Shown here: positions 40,382 through 49,261 of the stretch, one piece after another
Layout of the letters: each line of letters begins with the position of its first letter
Numbering within the stretch: position 1 is the stretch's first letter
Source: Pseudomonas viridiflava
Lineage (GTDB): Bacteria; Pseudomonadota; Gammaproteobacteria; Pseudomonadales; Pseudomonadaceae
Length of the DNA: 60,753 nt
Reading direction: 5' to 3'
NCBI RefSeq assembly: GCF_900582195.1
Contig: NZ_UTHA01000217.1
Location: forward strand, 1-60,753
Translations under genes and position numbers: made by a program
Notes under the pieces: generated by a model
Told to the model about the DNA's origin: nothing
The model's database searches: none
Seen by the model: the letters and a program-made list of their open reading frames with translations, nothing else

Positions 40382-40570
40382 CTCACCCTAACCCTCTCCC
40401 GGAGGGAGAGGGGACTGAATGGGGGATATTTGAGAGATACACCGACCTGAACGATTGGCTTTGAATCCATAGTCGACTCTTTTTTTCAGGTCGATGTATC
40501 TCGCCAGACAACTCGGTCGATCCCCTCTACCTCTGGGCGGTCCGACGTTTCGGGAGGGCTAGGGTGAGGG
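40382..40570. repeat. MITE-like element, copy 2, with nested inverted repeat
   Basis: The outer ends (CTCACCCTAACCCTCTCCC and the inverse GGGAGGGCTAGGGTGAG) match copy 1 at 34901. Inside is a 16-base inverted repeat, GATACACCGACCTGAA at 40436 and TTCAGGTCGATGTATC at 40485, differing at one pair. A short extra sequence (CGGTCCGACGTTT) interrupts the right end. No coding capacity. Confidence 0.75.
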
Positions 40571-40589
40571 GACAACAATCTCCAGCCAA

Positions 40590-42950
40590 TCACTTAAGCG
40601 CCGGATCGCCCATATTCATCTTCTTCCACCCCTGCAACAGCACTTGCGCCTTCGGCTCCTGCCCACTGTCGAGGTACCACTGGATCAGTGACAACCGCGC
40701 ATTGCGGTTCGCCGGTTGCACCTTGAGCAGACCTTCCAGCACCGCACACGCCTCATCAACCTTGCCACTCTCATGCAAAGCCACCGCCAGCACATAACCG
40801 TACTGCGCGTTCTGTGGCTCCAGTTGTGCGGCTTTCTTCAGTGGTGCCATGGCTTCGCCGGCCTTGCCGGCGCGAATCAGCGACAAACCGCGAGTGTGCT
40901 GCAACAGCGCCGCGTCCGGATGCTGCTTGAGGCTGTCATCCAGCAGTGTCTGCGCCTCTTGACCACGGCCATTGGCCTCCAGCCATTGCACCAGCGTCAC
41001 CAGTGCCGGGTAGAAATCCGGGTCGCGTTTGAGTGCCGAGCGCAGCAGACCCTCGACTTCCGAACCACGGCCGCTGGCTTGATACAACATTGCCAGATTC
41101 AGATTGGCCTCGGCACGCTCCAGCAGACTTTTCTGCACCGCTTCGTACTCGGCAATCGCAGCCTCCCAATTGGCTTGCGCAGCGCCAAGACCGTTGTTGC
41201 GCGCAACGCTCAACAGATCCCGCGCAGCCACAATGCGCACGGCTTTCACTGGATCACCCAGTAGCGGCGACAACAATGGCGCACGCTCCGGTGGCGGCAG
41301 GAATGCACTGATCGCTCGCGCAGCGCTTTCACGCACTTGCGGTGCCGGATTCTTCAAGTCCTGTGTCGCCAGCTTCAACGCTTGCTCACTCGGGTACAGC
41401 GGCAGCTCTGCGAGCAATGTAGCGCGCTGAATCGCCGGTAGATTGCTGCGCTGCAACTGTTCGTACAGCGCATCAGCAGCCCCCGGCTGGCCATTGCGGA
41501 TCAGCCACAGGCTTTCGTCATAACGCGGCGCTTGCGGCGCGGTGGAAGCGCTCCACAGCTTGAACTGCGCGGTGACCTTGTCGCCGGCCTTGCCTTGGTG
41601 ACAGGTCAGGCAGGCGTCCGGCGTGCCGAGCTTTTGCGCCCGTTCCGGGTTGGGAATGCTGAAGCTATGGTCATGCCTGAAGTCATTGCCCATATAGAAC
41701 TTGCCGGGCATGTGGCAATCGACACACTGTGAACCGGGCTGACCCATGGTGTGGCGGGTGTGTTCGATGGAATCGTAGTTCTTCGCTTGCAAGCCCTTGC
41801 CATCAACGCCCTCGACCGAGGTCTTGCCTGCAGTGTTGTGGCATTGCAGGCACACCGCGTTGCCCGGGGCCTTCAGTTCGGTGCTGTGCGGGTTGTGGCA
41901 GTTGCTGCAACGCACACCCTTGTCGAACATCTTGCTTTGCAGGAATGAGCCATGTTCGAACACCTCATCCTTGATCTTGCCGTCCAGCGCATACAGCTCG
42001 CGGGTGAGGGTGCTCGGCAGGTAATCGTCCATGAGGCGTTTGCCGACGGTGTAACCATCGCCCAGCGGCGCACGACGCGCATGGCAACGGGCGCAGGTTT
42101 CGATCTCGACGGTGGCGTTCTTGTCCTTGAGGTCGAGGTCAAAACCCTGATGGATCAGATCGGTTTTTTTCTGCGTCCACTCCAGATGATTCGATGCCGG
42201 ACCGTGACACGCCTGGCAGCCGACACCGAGGCTGTTCCACTGACTGTTGAAGGTGTTGCTCGATGCATCGAAATTGCGCTTGAACCCGGTGGTATGGCAC
42301 TCGACGCACATGAAGTTGGCGTTCTGGCTCGGCTTGCTCCAGTGCAGCGGATTCTTGAAGTTGACGCCCTGGCCGGGGTAGAGATGAAACCAGCGATTTT
42401 TCTCGGTATCCCACGCCACGCCGAGCGCCTGCAAGCGACCTTCGCCAACTTCGATCAGGTATTGCTGCAGCGGTGCGATGCCGAAGGTGTAGGCGACTTT
42501 GAAGTCAGCGTTCTTGCCGTCGATGCCCGGCGTGTTGACCCAGAATTCAGCGGCCTTGCGTGAGAAGCGTGTGGTCTCGTTTTCGGCCTTGAAAGTGACG
42601 TTATTGAAATCGCCGAGCACGGTTTCAGCATTCGCTGGTTGCATTGCCAATTGGTGATGCGAACCTTGCCAGTCCTTGACCTGTTCGGTGTGGCAGCCTT
42701 GGCATTGCTGCTCATCGACCAGCGTTGCCGGTTTAGCAGCGATGACCGGTCGGGGCTTGGCGGGCGCGGCGACGGGTGCGCTGATCGGCGCGGGTTTCGT
42801 CGGTGCCGGTGCAGGTTTGAACAGGAACCAGCCGATTCCCGCCACGGCGGCCAGGAGCACTGCGATGGTGATCGGGAACAGGTATTTTGCAATTGAAGGT
42901 CGGGTCGAATCAGGGTCAGGTTGTGCTGTTTTGTTTTTATGCTTGGGCAT
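40590..42950 (-). CDS. Octaheme c-type cytochrome with HEAT and TPR repeats
   Basis: The product has 786 residues from ATG 42950 (MPKHKNKTAQPDPD). A membrane anchor (about 23-43) and Pro/Ala linker precede the heme region. Eight CxxCH motifs are present: CQGCH, CVECH, CQACH, CARCH, CSNCH, CLQCH, CVDCH, CLTCH. A HEAT-like part follows (PAPQVRESAARAISAFLPPP). At least three TPRs lie near the C-terminus. It should be a periplasmic electron carrier or oxidoreductase anchored to the inner membrane. Substrate unknown. Confidence 0.85.
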   Translation of the reverse strand: MPKHKNKTAQPDPDSTRPSIAKYLFPITIAVLLAAVAGIGWFLFKPAPAPTKPAPISAPVAAPAKPRPVIAAKPATLVDEQQCQGCHTEQVKDWQGSHHQLAMQPANAETVLGDFNNVTFKAENETTRFSRKAAEFWVNTPGIDGKNADFKVAYTFGIAPLQQYLIEVGEGRLQALGVAWDTEKNRWFHLYPGQGVNFKNPLHWSKPSQNANFMCVECHTTGFKRNFDASSNTFNSQWNSLGVGCQACHGPASNHLEWTQKKTDLIHQGFDLDLKDKNATVEIETCARCHARRAPLGDGYTVGKRLMDDYLPSTLTRELYALDGKIKDEVFEHGSFLQSKMFDKGVRCSNCHNPHSTELKAPGNAVCLQCHNTAGKTSVEGVDGKGLQAKNYDSIEHTRHTMGQPGSQCVDCHMPGKFYMGNDFRHDHSFSIPNPERAQKLGTPDACLTCHQGKAGDKVTAQFKLWSASTAPQAPRYDESLWLIRNGQPGAADALYEQLQRSNLPAIQRATLLAELPLYPSEQALKLATQDLKNPAPQVRESAARAISAFLPPPERAPLLSPLLGDPVKAVRIVAARDLLSVARNNGLGAAQANWEAAIAEYEAVQKSLLERAEANLNLAMLYQASGRGSEVEGLLRSALKRDPDFYPALVTLVQWLEANGRGQEAQTLLDDSLKQHPDAALLQHTRGLSLIRAGKAGEAMAPLKKAAQLEPQNAQYGYVLAVALHESGKVDEACAVLEGLLKVQPANRNARLSLIQWYLDSGQEPKAQVLLQGWKKMNMGDPALK

Positions 42951-43161
42951 TGCGACTTCCGTAGTCCAGGTGCATTTGCCGTCTGGCGTGCGTTCAAGCT
43001 CGATGCAGCTTTGCCGGATCATCCGCGTCTGTCAAATGACGGTTGTGATCCGCTGCGCAGCCTTGCGTGAATATTGTGCTTTGCAATCGCAATTACTGAG
43101 GTTTTAGCTATACCTGTAATTCCCCCGGGCAAAGTTTTGGCCTTCTGACAGGAGTTACAGC

Positions 43162-43839
43162 ATGAAGCTAGCAGTAATGATGGGCACTCTGTGCATTGCC
43201 ACCGTCGCAATGGTGGGTTGTTCCAGCAAAACCGTCGACCCGAAAGAGTACTCCGGCTTCCTCAAGGACTACAGCCAGCTCAAGGAGGCCAAATCACCGT
43301 CCGGTGCAGAGGTGATGCGCTGGATCGATCCCAAGGTCGACATCAAAAAATTCACCAGTGTGTACATCGAGCCGACTCAGCTTTACCCGAAACCTCAGCC
43401 AACCGCGAAGATCTCCCAGCAGACTCTCAATGGCATCACCTCCTACTACGATCAGGCACTCAAGCGTGAAATCGGCAAGGACCTGCCATTGGCGACCGGT
43501 CCGGGACCGGGCGTGATTGTGGTGCGTGCGGCGATCACCGCCGTGAGCAGCAAGACCGAAGGCTTGCACGCGTATGAAGTGATTCCGATTGCTCTGGTTG
43601 CCGCAGCGGTCAGCACCGCCAGCGGTATCCGCGATCAGGAAACCACCCTGGCCACCGAAGCAGTGTTCCTCGACGGCGCGAGCAACAAGGTCGTCGCCCA
43701 AGTGGTGCGCAAAGGCACCGGCAAGCCGCTGGAAAATGATTCCCAGGCGATGACGGCCAATGACGTCAAACCTGTCATCGATGGCTGGGCATCGGACATG
43801 CGTCAGTCGTATCTGAAGCTCAAGTCCGGATCAAAATGA
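43162..43839 (+). CDS. DUF3313 family lipoprotein
   Basis: The product has 225 residues. The lipobox is MVGC in MKLAVMMGTLCIATVAMVGC, with Cys20 lipidated. AGGAG precedes the ATG. The mature sequence (YSGFLKDYSQL...VYIEPTQLYP...ASGIRDQETTLATEAVFLD) fits DUF3313. It is an exported lipoprotein of unknown role. A -35/-10-like pair (TTGCAA at 43081 and TAGCTA at 43105) lies upstream. Confidence 0.85.
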   Translation: MKLAVMMGTLCIATVAMVGCSSKTVDPKEYSGFLKDYSQLKEAKSPSGAEVMRWIDPKVDIKKFTSVYIEPTQLYPKPQPTAKISQQTLNGITSYYDQALKREIGKDLPLATGPGPGVIVVRAAITAVSSKTEGLHAYEVIPIALVAAAVSTASGIRDQETTLATEAVFLDGASNKVVAQVVRKGTGKPLENDSQAMTANDVKPVIDGWASDMRQSYLKLKSGSK

Positions 43840-43860
43840 TCCAGCACTGCTGATGGCGCT

Positions 43861-43880
43861 ATCGCGGGCTTGCCCGCGAT
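43861..43880. repeat. Single REP palindrome (ATCGCGGGC type)
   Basis: ATCGCGGGC-tt-GCCCGCGAT is a perfect palindrome between convergent genes. It is a different REP subfamily from the GTGGGAGC type. Confidence 0.7.
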
Positions 43881-43901
43881 GGTGTTGGCTCAGGCGCTAC
43901 C

Positions 43902-46406
43902 TCATTGCCCGGTAAACCAGCGGAAATACGGATTCCCCCCGTCCCACCGCATCACCTCGCGCATATCCCGCCCCCACGCGTCGCGATCGCCATCATAGGC
44001 ATGCAGACTCGCCCGGTAAAACTGCATCAGGCGCTGGCGATGGGTATCCATGCGCTCAATGAATCCGGTATCGGCATTCACCAGCGGCGGCGCCTGATAC
44101 AGGTCCAGTAGCGCCGGCAACACCCGCGTGATTTCCTTGCTGCGCACCCATGGCGCATATTCGATCCGAGGTTGATCATCGGTCACCGCAGGCGCATCGG
44201 CAGCGAAGCGTTCAAGTCCGGCGCGGTCGGTGACCCAGGTCGCGAGCAGCGCAGCGGCCGAGCCGATACCGACGTCCTGCAAGGTGCTGCGCACGCTGTC
44301 CTGCTGGAAACGCGCGGTGATTTTTGCGGCGTCCAGTTCCATTGGTGTCATTGAGCCGACCAACAACATCTCGTGAAACTCGCTGGTCCACAGCGAGGCA
44401 TACGGGAACACATCAAGGAAACTGCGCACCAGTGAACGCGAGTCGTCTATGTTCTGCGTCGGCAGTGGCAGCCACTGCGCGACGATGCCTTTGTCCTCCA
44501 GACGACTGGCCGCCAACTGGTAGAAATCCCGCGAATACAAATTGACCACGCCGGCGGCGGAGGGCGGTGGCGGTTCAAGGGTGATCAGGTCATAGGTTTG
44601 CGCGCTGCGCAGCAGTTCCTGGCGCCCGTCGCGCAGGCGTACATCAACGCCGGGATCGCTGGCGGCATTGAAGTTGCCATTGAACAGCGGTGCGGCTTTG
44701 ACCACCGACGGCAGCAACTCGGCGACCACCCGATGTTCCAGCCCCGGGTAGCGCAGCATGGCCCCAGCGGTGATGCCCGTGCCGAAACCGATCACCAACG
44801 TCGAGCGCGGTTCGCCGTTGTGAATCAGCAGCGGCAATAGTGCCTGAATGCGCATATAGCGCAGCGACGGCATGGCATCGCCGGTGTTCGATACGCCTTG
44901 AATGTACAAACGGTGGAAAGTGTTGTCGCCGCGACCTTGGGCAACCACCGCCACCGTACCGCCACGGCCCTCTTCGTAGAACGCCAGGCTGCCGTTGCGC
45001 GCACCGGGCAACAGGCTGGCGAGTTTGTCGACCGGGGTGAACACGGCCACGACAACCGAGGACAGGGCGAGGGCAATCACGGCCTGACGCCGGCCTTTCT
45101 TCACGTGATGACCCTTACGCACCGCGAAGTAGCCGATGCCGGCAGCAATGATCGCCAGCAGGCCCAGCGTGCGCACCAGCCCCAATAGCGGGATCAGCAG
45201 GAAGCCGCAGAGCATCACCCCGACAATCCCGCCGAGGGTATTGAACGCCACCACGGCGCCGACATCACGGCCGACACGCTCATTGCCGACACTCAGACGC
45301 AAAGCCAGTGGAAACGCCGCACCGAGCAACAGCGTCGGCACAAAAACGATGCTCAATGCCGCCACCGCAAAGCGTGCACTCATGCCGGCCAGCTCACTCG
45401 CCCCCAGGCTCAACAGCCACATTTCCGCCTGACTCTGCGCAATCACCAGCCAGCGTCCGAGCACGGCGATTTCCAGCAACGCGACCAGCCCGGCGCCGGC
45501 AATCAGCAAACCGAACACCCCCCACGGATCACGGATGCGCTCGACCCGGCGGGCGAGCAGGGCGCTGCCGATAAACAACCCGCTCAGATAAGTCGCCAGC
45601 ACCACGGCAAACGCATAGGTGCGCGTGCTCATGAACTGCACGATCGATTGCGACCAGACCACTTCATAGCCGAGCGCAACGCCACCGGCGATGGAGTACA
45701 GCCACAGCGCGGTGCGATCCGTGGCTTTCTCTGCATGATGTTGTGCAGCAGTTGTCTCGGGGGCCGGACGTTGTCGGGCAAACCACAACGCACCAGCAGC
45801 CGCCAGCAGATTGAGCATTGCGGCAAACAACGCACTGCCACGCACACCCAGGCTGGCAATCAGCACGAACGCCGCAAGCAGGGTGCCGACAATCGCCCCC
45901 AAGGTGTTCGCCGCGTACAACTGACCGCCGGCCTTGCCCGGGGCAGCGCCCAGCGAGCGCACCAGCACCGGCAGGGTTCCACCCATCAACACCGCAGGAA
46001 TGCCGACCAGCGCGAAGGGCAACAACCATGCAACCACCCCGACGTGTCCTTGCAACCAGGCAAACGGGCTGGCCGCAAGACTCATGGCCACTGTCGCGCC
46101 GACAGCCAATATCGCCACCAGCACTTCCAGCCCGGCATACAGCAACACCGGCTGCTGCAAGCGATCGGCCCAGCGCCCGAACAGCCAGCCACCGAGGGCC
46201 AGCCCGGCGAAAAATGCGCTGATACCGGTGGTGATCGCGTACACCTCGACCCCGACCACCAGCGACAACTGCTTGATCCACAGTACCTGATAGACCAACG
46301 CCGCCGCGCCGGAAATGCACAGCAGCAGGGCGGGGATCAGCAAGGCGGGGGCGGTGGTTTGCGCGACGGGTATGGCCGATGGCTTGCTGGCGATACGTGA
46401 GGACAT
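43902..46406 (-). CDS. Integral-membrane spermidine synthase-like fusion
   Basis: The product has 834 residues. The N-terminal about 450 residues are a multi-pass membrane region with two repeats (AALVYQVLWIKQLSLVVGVE; VALGYEVVWSQSIVQFMSTR). The C-terminal part is a spermidine synthase/methyltransferase-like domain (STLVIGFGTGITAGAMLRYP; VDVRLRDGRQELLRSAQTYD). The polyamine-synthase Asp is replaced by LITLEPPPPSAAG. This architecture is known in bacteria as fused MFS/spermidine synthase. Its substrate is uncertain; true spermidine synthesis is doubtful. Confidence 0.85.
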   Translation of the reverse strand: MSSRIASKPSAIPVAQTTAPALLIPALLLCISGAAALVYQVLWIKQLSLVVGVEVYAITTGISAFFAGLALGGWLFGRWADRLQQPVLLYAGLEVLVAILAVGATVAMSLAASPFAWLQGHVGVVAWLLPFALVGIPAVLMGGTLPVLVRSLGAAPGKAGGQLYAANTLGAIVGTLLAAFVLIASLGVRGSALFAAMLNLLAAAGALWFARQRPAPETTAAQHHAEKATDRTALWLYSIAGGVALGYEVVWSQSIVQFMSTRTYAFAVVLATYLSGLFIGSALLARRVERIRDPWGVFGLLIAGAGLVALLEIAVLGRWLVIAQSQAEMWLLSLGASELAGMSARFAVAALSIVFVPTLLLGAAFPLALRLSVGNERVGRDVGAVVAFNTLGGIVGVMLCGFLLIPLLGLVRTLGLLAIIAAGIGYFAVRKGHHVKKGRRQAVIALALSSVVVAVFTPVDKLASLLPGARNGSLAFYEEGRGGTVAVVAQGRGDNTFHRLYIQGVSNTGDAMPSLRYMRIQALLPLLIHNGEPRSTLVIGFGTGITAGAMLRYPGLEHRVVAELLPSVVKAAPLFNGNFNAASDPGVDVRLRDGRQELLRSAQTYDLITLEPPPPSAAGVVNLYSRDFYQLAASRLEDKGIVAQWLPLPTQNIDDSRSLVRSFLDVFPYASLWTSEFHEMLLVGSMTPMELDAAKITARFQQDSVRSTLQDVGIGSAAALLATWVTDRAGLERFAADAPAVTDDQPRIEYAPWVRSKEITRVLPALLDLYQAPPLVNADTGFIERMDTHRQRLMQFYRASLHAYDGDRDAWGRDMREVMRWDGGNPYFRWFTGQ

Positions 46407-46448
46407 GCGGTTGCCTTAATTCAAGAGGAACTGTGCCTGTGCTGGCCT

Positions 46449-46525
46449 CTTCGCGAGCAAGCTCGCTCCCACAGTGGATTTGGGGACGCCACAGATCCCC
46501 TGTGGGAGCGAGCCTGCTCGCGAAG
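46449..46525. repeat. REPIN upstream of the spermidine synthase-like gene
   Basis: CTTCGCGAGCAAGCTCGCTC..CCACAG and its inverse CTGTGGGAGCGAGCCTGCTC..GCGAAG are separated by about 30 bases. It lies between two minus-strand genes. Confidence 0.85.
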
Positions 46526-46546
46526 AAGCTGACACAGTAACAAGTC

Positions 46547-46582
46547 AAAAAAAGGGCCACCCGCCAGTGAAGGCGGGCGGCA
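46547..46582 (-). terminator. Terminator at the end of the sulfatase operon
   Basis: On the minus strand GCCGCCCGCC-ttcact-GGCGGGTGGC is followed by CC and seven T. It lies 12 bases after the sulfatase stop and marks the end of the long minus-strand operon. Confidence 0.85.
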
Positions 46583-46593
46583 GTCGAGCGGTG

Positions 46594-48168
46594 TTACTGG
46601 GCTTTTTTCATTTTCTCTTCGATGCGGCGATCCACGTCCTCACGGATCTGGTCGATGCTGAAGCTCGCCGGACGCTGGCTTGGTGGATAGTCGACGAAGG
46701 TCTGCAGGAACTTCGCAGCCCTGCGGGTGCCATCGAAAATCAGATAGTCGTTTTTCGTCAGCCAGTCATAGTATTGGTCAGACACGATGTCAGCCCGTTC
46801 GTACGGGTCCATGCGCAGGTTGAACATTTTCGGTACACGCAGGCACACGAACGGTTCGCTCCACACTTCCAGGCCACCGGGAGCACGCTGCTCACAGAAG
46901 ACCAGTTTCCAATCGTTGAAACGCATGCTGACCAGCACACCGTCATCGTTGAAGTAGTAGAACTCGTCGCGCGCGCTCTTGTCGGTCTTGCCAGTCAGGT
47001 AATCCAGCTGGTTGTAACCATCCAGATGCACCTTGAAGTTCTTGCCGCCGACGTCGGCACCCTTGAGCAGGCGGTCCTTGATATCGGTGTCGCCGACCGC
47101 AGCCAACAGCGTCGGGAACCAGTCCAGACCCGAGAACAGCTGCGTCGAAACTTCACCGGCCTTGACTTTACCCGGCCAGCGAATCATCGCAGGCACTCGA
47201 TACGCACCCTCCCAGTTGGAGTTTTTCTCGTTGCGGAACGGTGTGGTTGCCGCATCCGGCCATGACCACTGGTTAGGGCCATTGTCGGTGGTGTAGACCA
47301 CGATGGTGTTGTCGGTAAGCTTCAGATCATCAAGGGTCTTGAGCAGTTTGCCGACGTCGCCGTCGTGCTCAAGCATGCCGTCGGCATATTCGTTGCCGAC
47401 CATGCCGCTTTGGCCTTGCATCGACTCACGTACGTGGGTGAAAGCGTGCATGCGGGTGGTGTTCATCCAGACGAAGAACGGTTTGTTCGCCTTCGATTGC
47501 TTCTCGATAAACGCCTGAGCGGCGGCAGTGGTTTCGTCGTCGATGGTCTCCATGCGTTTTTTGGTCAACGCGCCGGTGTCTTCGATCTTGCCATCGGCAA
47601 AACTGTGAATCACGCCACGCGGAGAGGCTGCCTTGACGAACTCGGCGTCATTCTTGGGCCAGTACGGACGCTCCGGCTCTTCTTCGGCGTTGAGGTGATA
47701 GAGGTTGCCGAAGAATTCGTCGAAACCATGGTTGGTCGGCAGATATTCATCTTTGTCGCCGAGGTGGTTTTTACCGAACTGGCCCGTTGCGTAACCTTGG
47801 GCTTTCAGTGCCTGGGCGATGGTCACATCGCGGGCCTGCAGGCCGACCGGCACGCCAGGCATGCCGACTTTCGACAGACCGGTACGCAGCGGCGTCTGGC
47901 CCGTAATGAAGGAGGATCGACCTGCCGTGCAACTGTTCTCCGCATAGTAGTCGGTGAAGATCATGCCTTCTTTGGCGATGCGGTCGATGTTCGGGGTCTT
48001 GTAGCCAACCACTCCCATCGAATAGGCGCTGATATTGGTCTGGCCGATGTCATCGCCGAAGATCACCAGAATGTTGGGTTTTTCAGCCGCTGTGGCCGTT
48101 GCCGACAGCGCCATGACCGAAGTCGCCACTAAGGCGAGCTTGGGTAGCCACTTGCGTATGCGAGTCAT
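46594..48168 (-). CDS. Periplasmic arylsulfatase-family hydrolase
   Basis: The product has 524 residues. A signal peptide ends near ATATAAEK. Metal-binding residues appear in NILVIFGDD (Asp39, Asp40) and in VVYTTDNGPNQW. The modified catalytic residue is Cys80 in ENSCTAGRSSF. The motif is CxAxR rather than the usual CxPxR, so maturation may need an anSME-type enzyme or differ. AAGGAG precedes the start. It hydrolyses sulfate esters, and the family uses calcium. It is the last gene of the operon that contains MoxR and VWA proteins. Confidence 0.88.
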   Translation of the reverse strand: MTRIRKWLPKLALVATSVMALSATATAAEKPNILVIFGDDIGQTNISAYSMGVVGYKTPNIDRIAKEGMIFTDYYAENSCTAGRSSFITGQTPLRTGLSKVGMPGVPVGLQARDVTIAQALKAQGYATGQFGKNHLGDKDEYLPTNHGFDEFFGNLYHLNAEEEPERPYWPKNDAEFVKAASPRGVIHSFADGKIEDTGALTKKRMETIDDETTAAAQAFIEKQSKANKPFFVWMNTTRMHAFTHVRESMQGQSGMVGNEYADGMLEHDGDVGKLLKTLDDLKLTDNTIVVYTTDNGPNQWSWPDAATTPFRNEKNSNWEGAYRVPAMIRWPGKVKAGEVSTQLFSGLDWFPTLLAAVGDTDIKDRLLKGADVGGKNFKVHLDGYNQLDYLTGKTDKSARDEFYYFNDDGVLVSMRFNDWKLVFCEQRAPGGLEVWSEPFVCLRVPKMFNLRMDPYERADIVSDQYYDWLTKNDYLIFDGTRRAAKFLQTFVDYPPSQRPASFSIDQIREDVDRRIEEKMKKAQ

Positions 48169-48238
48169 ATGACTAGCTCCTTTTCGCGGGGGTCGTTTAT
48201 TGCGACTAACGTTTATTGCAGTCCTGCATCACGCTTTC

Positions 48239-49261
48239 TTATTGCACCTGCCCGGTGACCGCAGGCTCGAACGGGTAGATCCGGCGCCACTCCGACGCCA
48301 TGTCGACCACGGTCCAGCCACGGGAATTTGCTTCATCGAGGGCCTTGTCGAGCCGGCCGATATCGGATTTACGGTCATACGCCCATTCGCGCTTGGCGTC
48401 GGTGTGGTGCACCAGTCCCATGAAGCGCTTGCCGGAACCGGCGGCGGTCCACTGCAGCATCTGCAGGTCGCCGTCGGAATTGCCGAAGGCGAGGATCGGC
48501 CGTTTGCCGATCACCGCGTCGATGCTTTCCGGTTTGCCGGGGCCATCGTCGTTATGCGCCAGTTTCGCTGTGCGCACGATCGAGGCCTTGCCGTCCTTGT
48601 ATTGAAATGAAGTGATGAACGTGGTGCCGATCACCTGTTCCGGTGGTATGCCGTAGACCTTCTCGGCGAAGGCGCGCATGAACCCGGTGTCGCCGCCGGA
48701 GACGATGTAGGTCTTGAAGTCCTGTTTGCGCAGGTAGTCGAGCATCTCCAGCATCGGCTGGAAGATCATCTCGGTGTACGGCTTGCCGGTTTTTGGATGC
48801 CGTGCCTGACTGAGCCAGGTCCTGGCGTAGTCATCGAAGGCTTCGGTGGTCATGCCGGTGTGGGTCGCACCGACGATTTTCAGCAGGCCTTCCATGCCTG
48901 AGGCGGCCAAGGCCTTGTGATCGTTCTCGAGTACAGCTTTGAACGGTTGGGTGGTCTTCCATTCCGGGTGCTGCGCGGCAGTACGCTTGATCTCATCGAA
49001 GGCGAACAGCAATTCGAAATAGGCCGGTTGTTCACTCCACAAGGTGCCGTCGTTGTCGAACACGGCGATACGGTCGCCCGGTTTGACGAAGTCCTTGCTG
49101 GTCTGGTCGGTCACGGTCTGCACGAATTCGATAATGCTCTTCTTCGCTGGGCCGTCATTCCACGACGGCAGCGGCTCGTTGGCCTGGGCCAGCAGCGGCA
49201 GGGCGAGGCCAAACAACAGGGCCAGTGCGAAACGTTGGCGGTGCAGTAGCGCAGTCGTCAT
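48239..49261 (-). CDS. Exported HAD-family phosphatase
   Basis: The product has 340 residues. A signal peptide ends at LLAQA. HAD motif I is FDNDGTLW (nucleophile Asp69, Asp71). Motif II is TYIVSGGD and motif IV is LAFGNSDGD. It acts in the periplasm on a phosphate ester of unknown identity. The start overlaps the batD stop as ATGA, so it is translationally coupled to the Bat operon. The sulfatase gene follows 70 bases later. Confidence 0.88.
   Translation of the reverse strand: MTTALLHRQRFALALLFGLALPLLAQANEPLPSWNDGPAKKSIIEFVQTVTDQTSKDFVKPGDRIAVFDNDGTLWSEQPAYFELLFAFDEIKRTAAQHPEWKTTQPFKAVLENDHKALAASGMEGLLKIVGATHTGMTTEAFDDYARTWLSQARHPKTGKPYTEMIFQPMLEMLDYLRKQDFKTYIVSGGDTGFMRAFAEKVYGIPPEQVIGTTFITSFQYKDGKASIVRTAKLAHNDDGPGKPESIDAVIGKRPILAFGNSDGDLQMLQWTAAGSGKRFMGLVHHTDAKREWAYDRKSDIGRLDKALDEANSRGWTVVDMASEWRRIYPFEPAVTGQVQ

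Noticed and set aside
40436..40500. Riboswitch or attenuator upstream of the octaheme cytochrome
   Set aside because: The inverted repeat belongs to the MITE-like element and lies at the 3' side of that gene.
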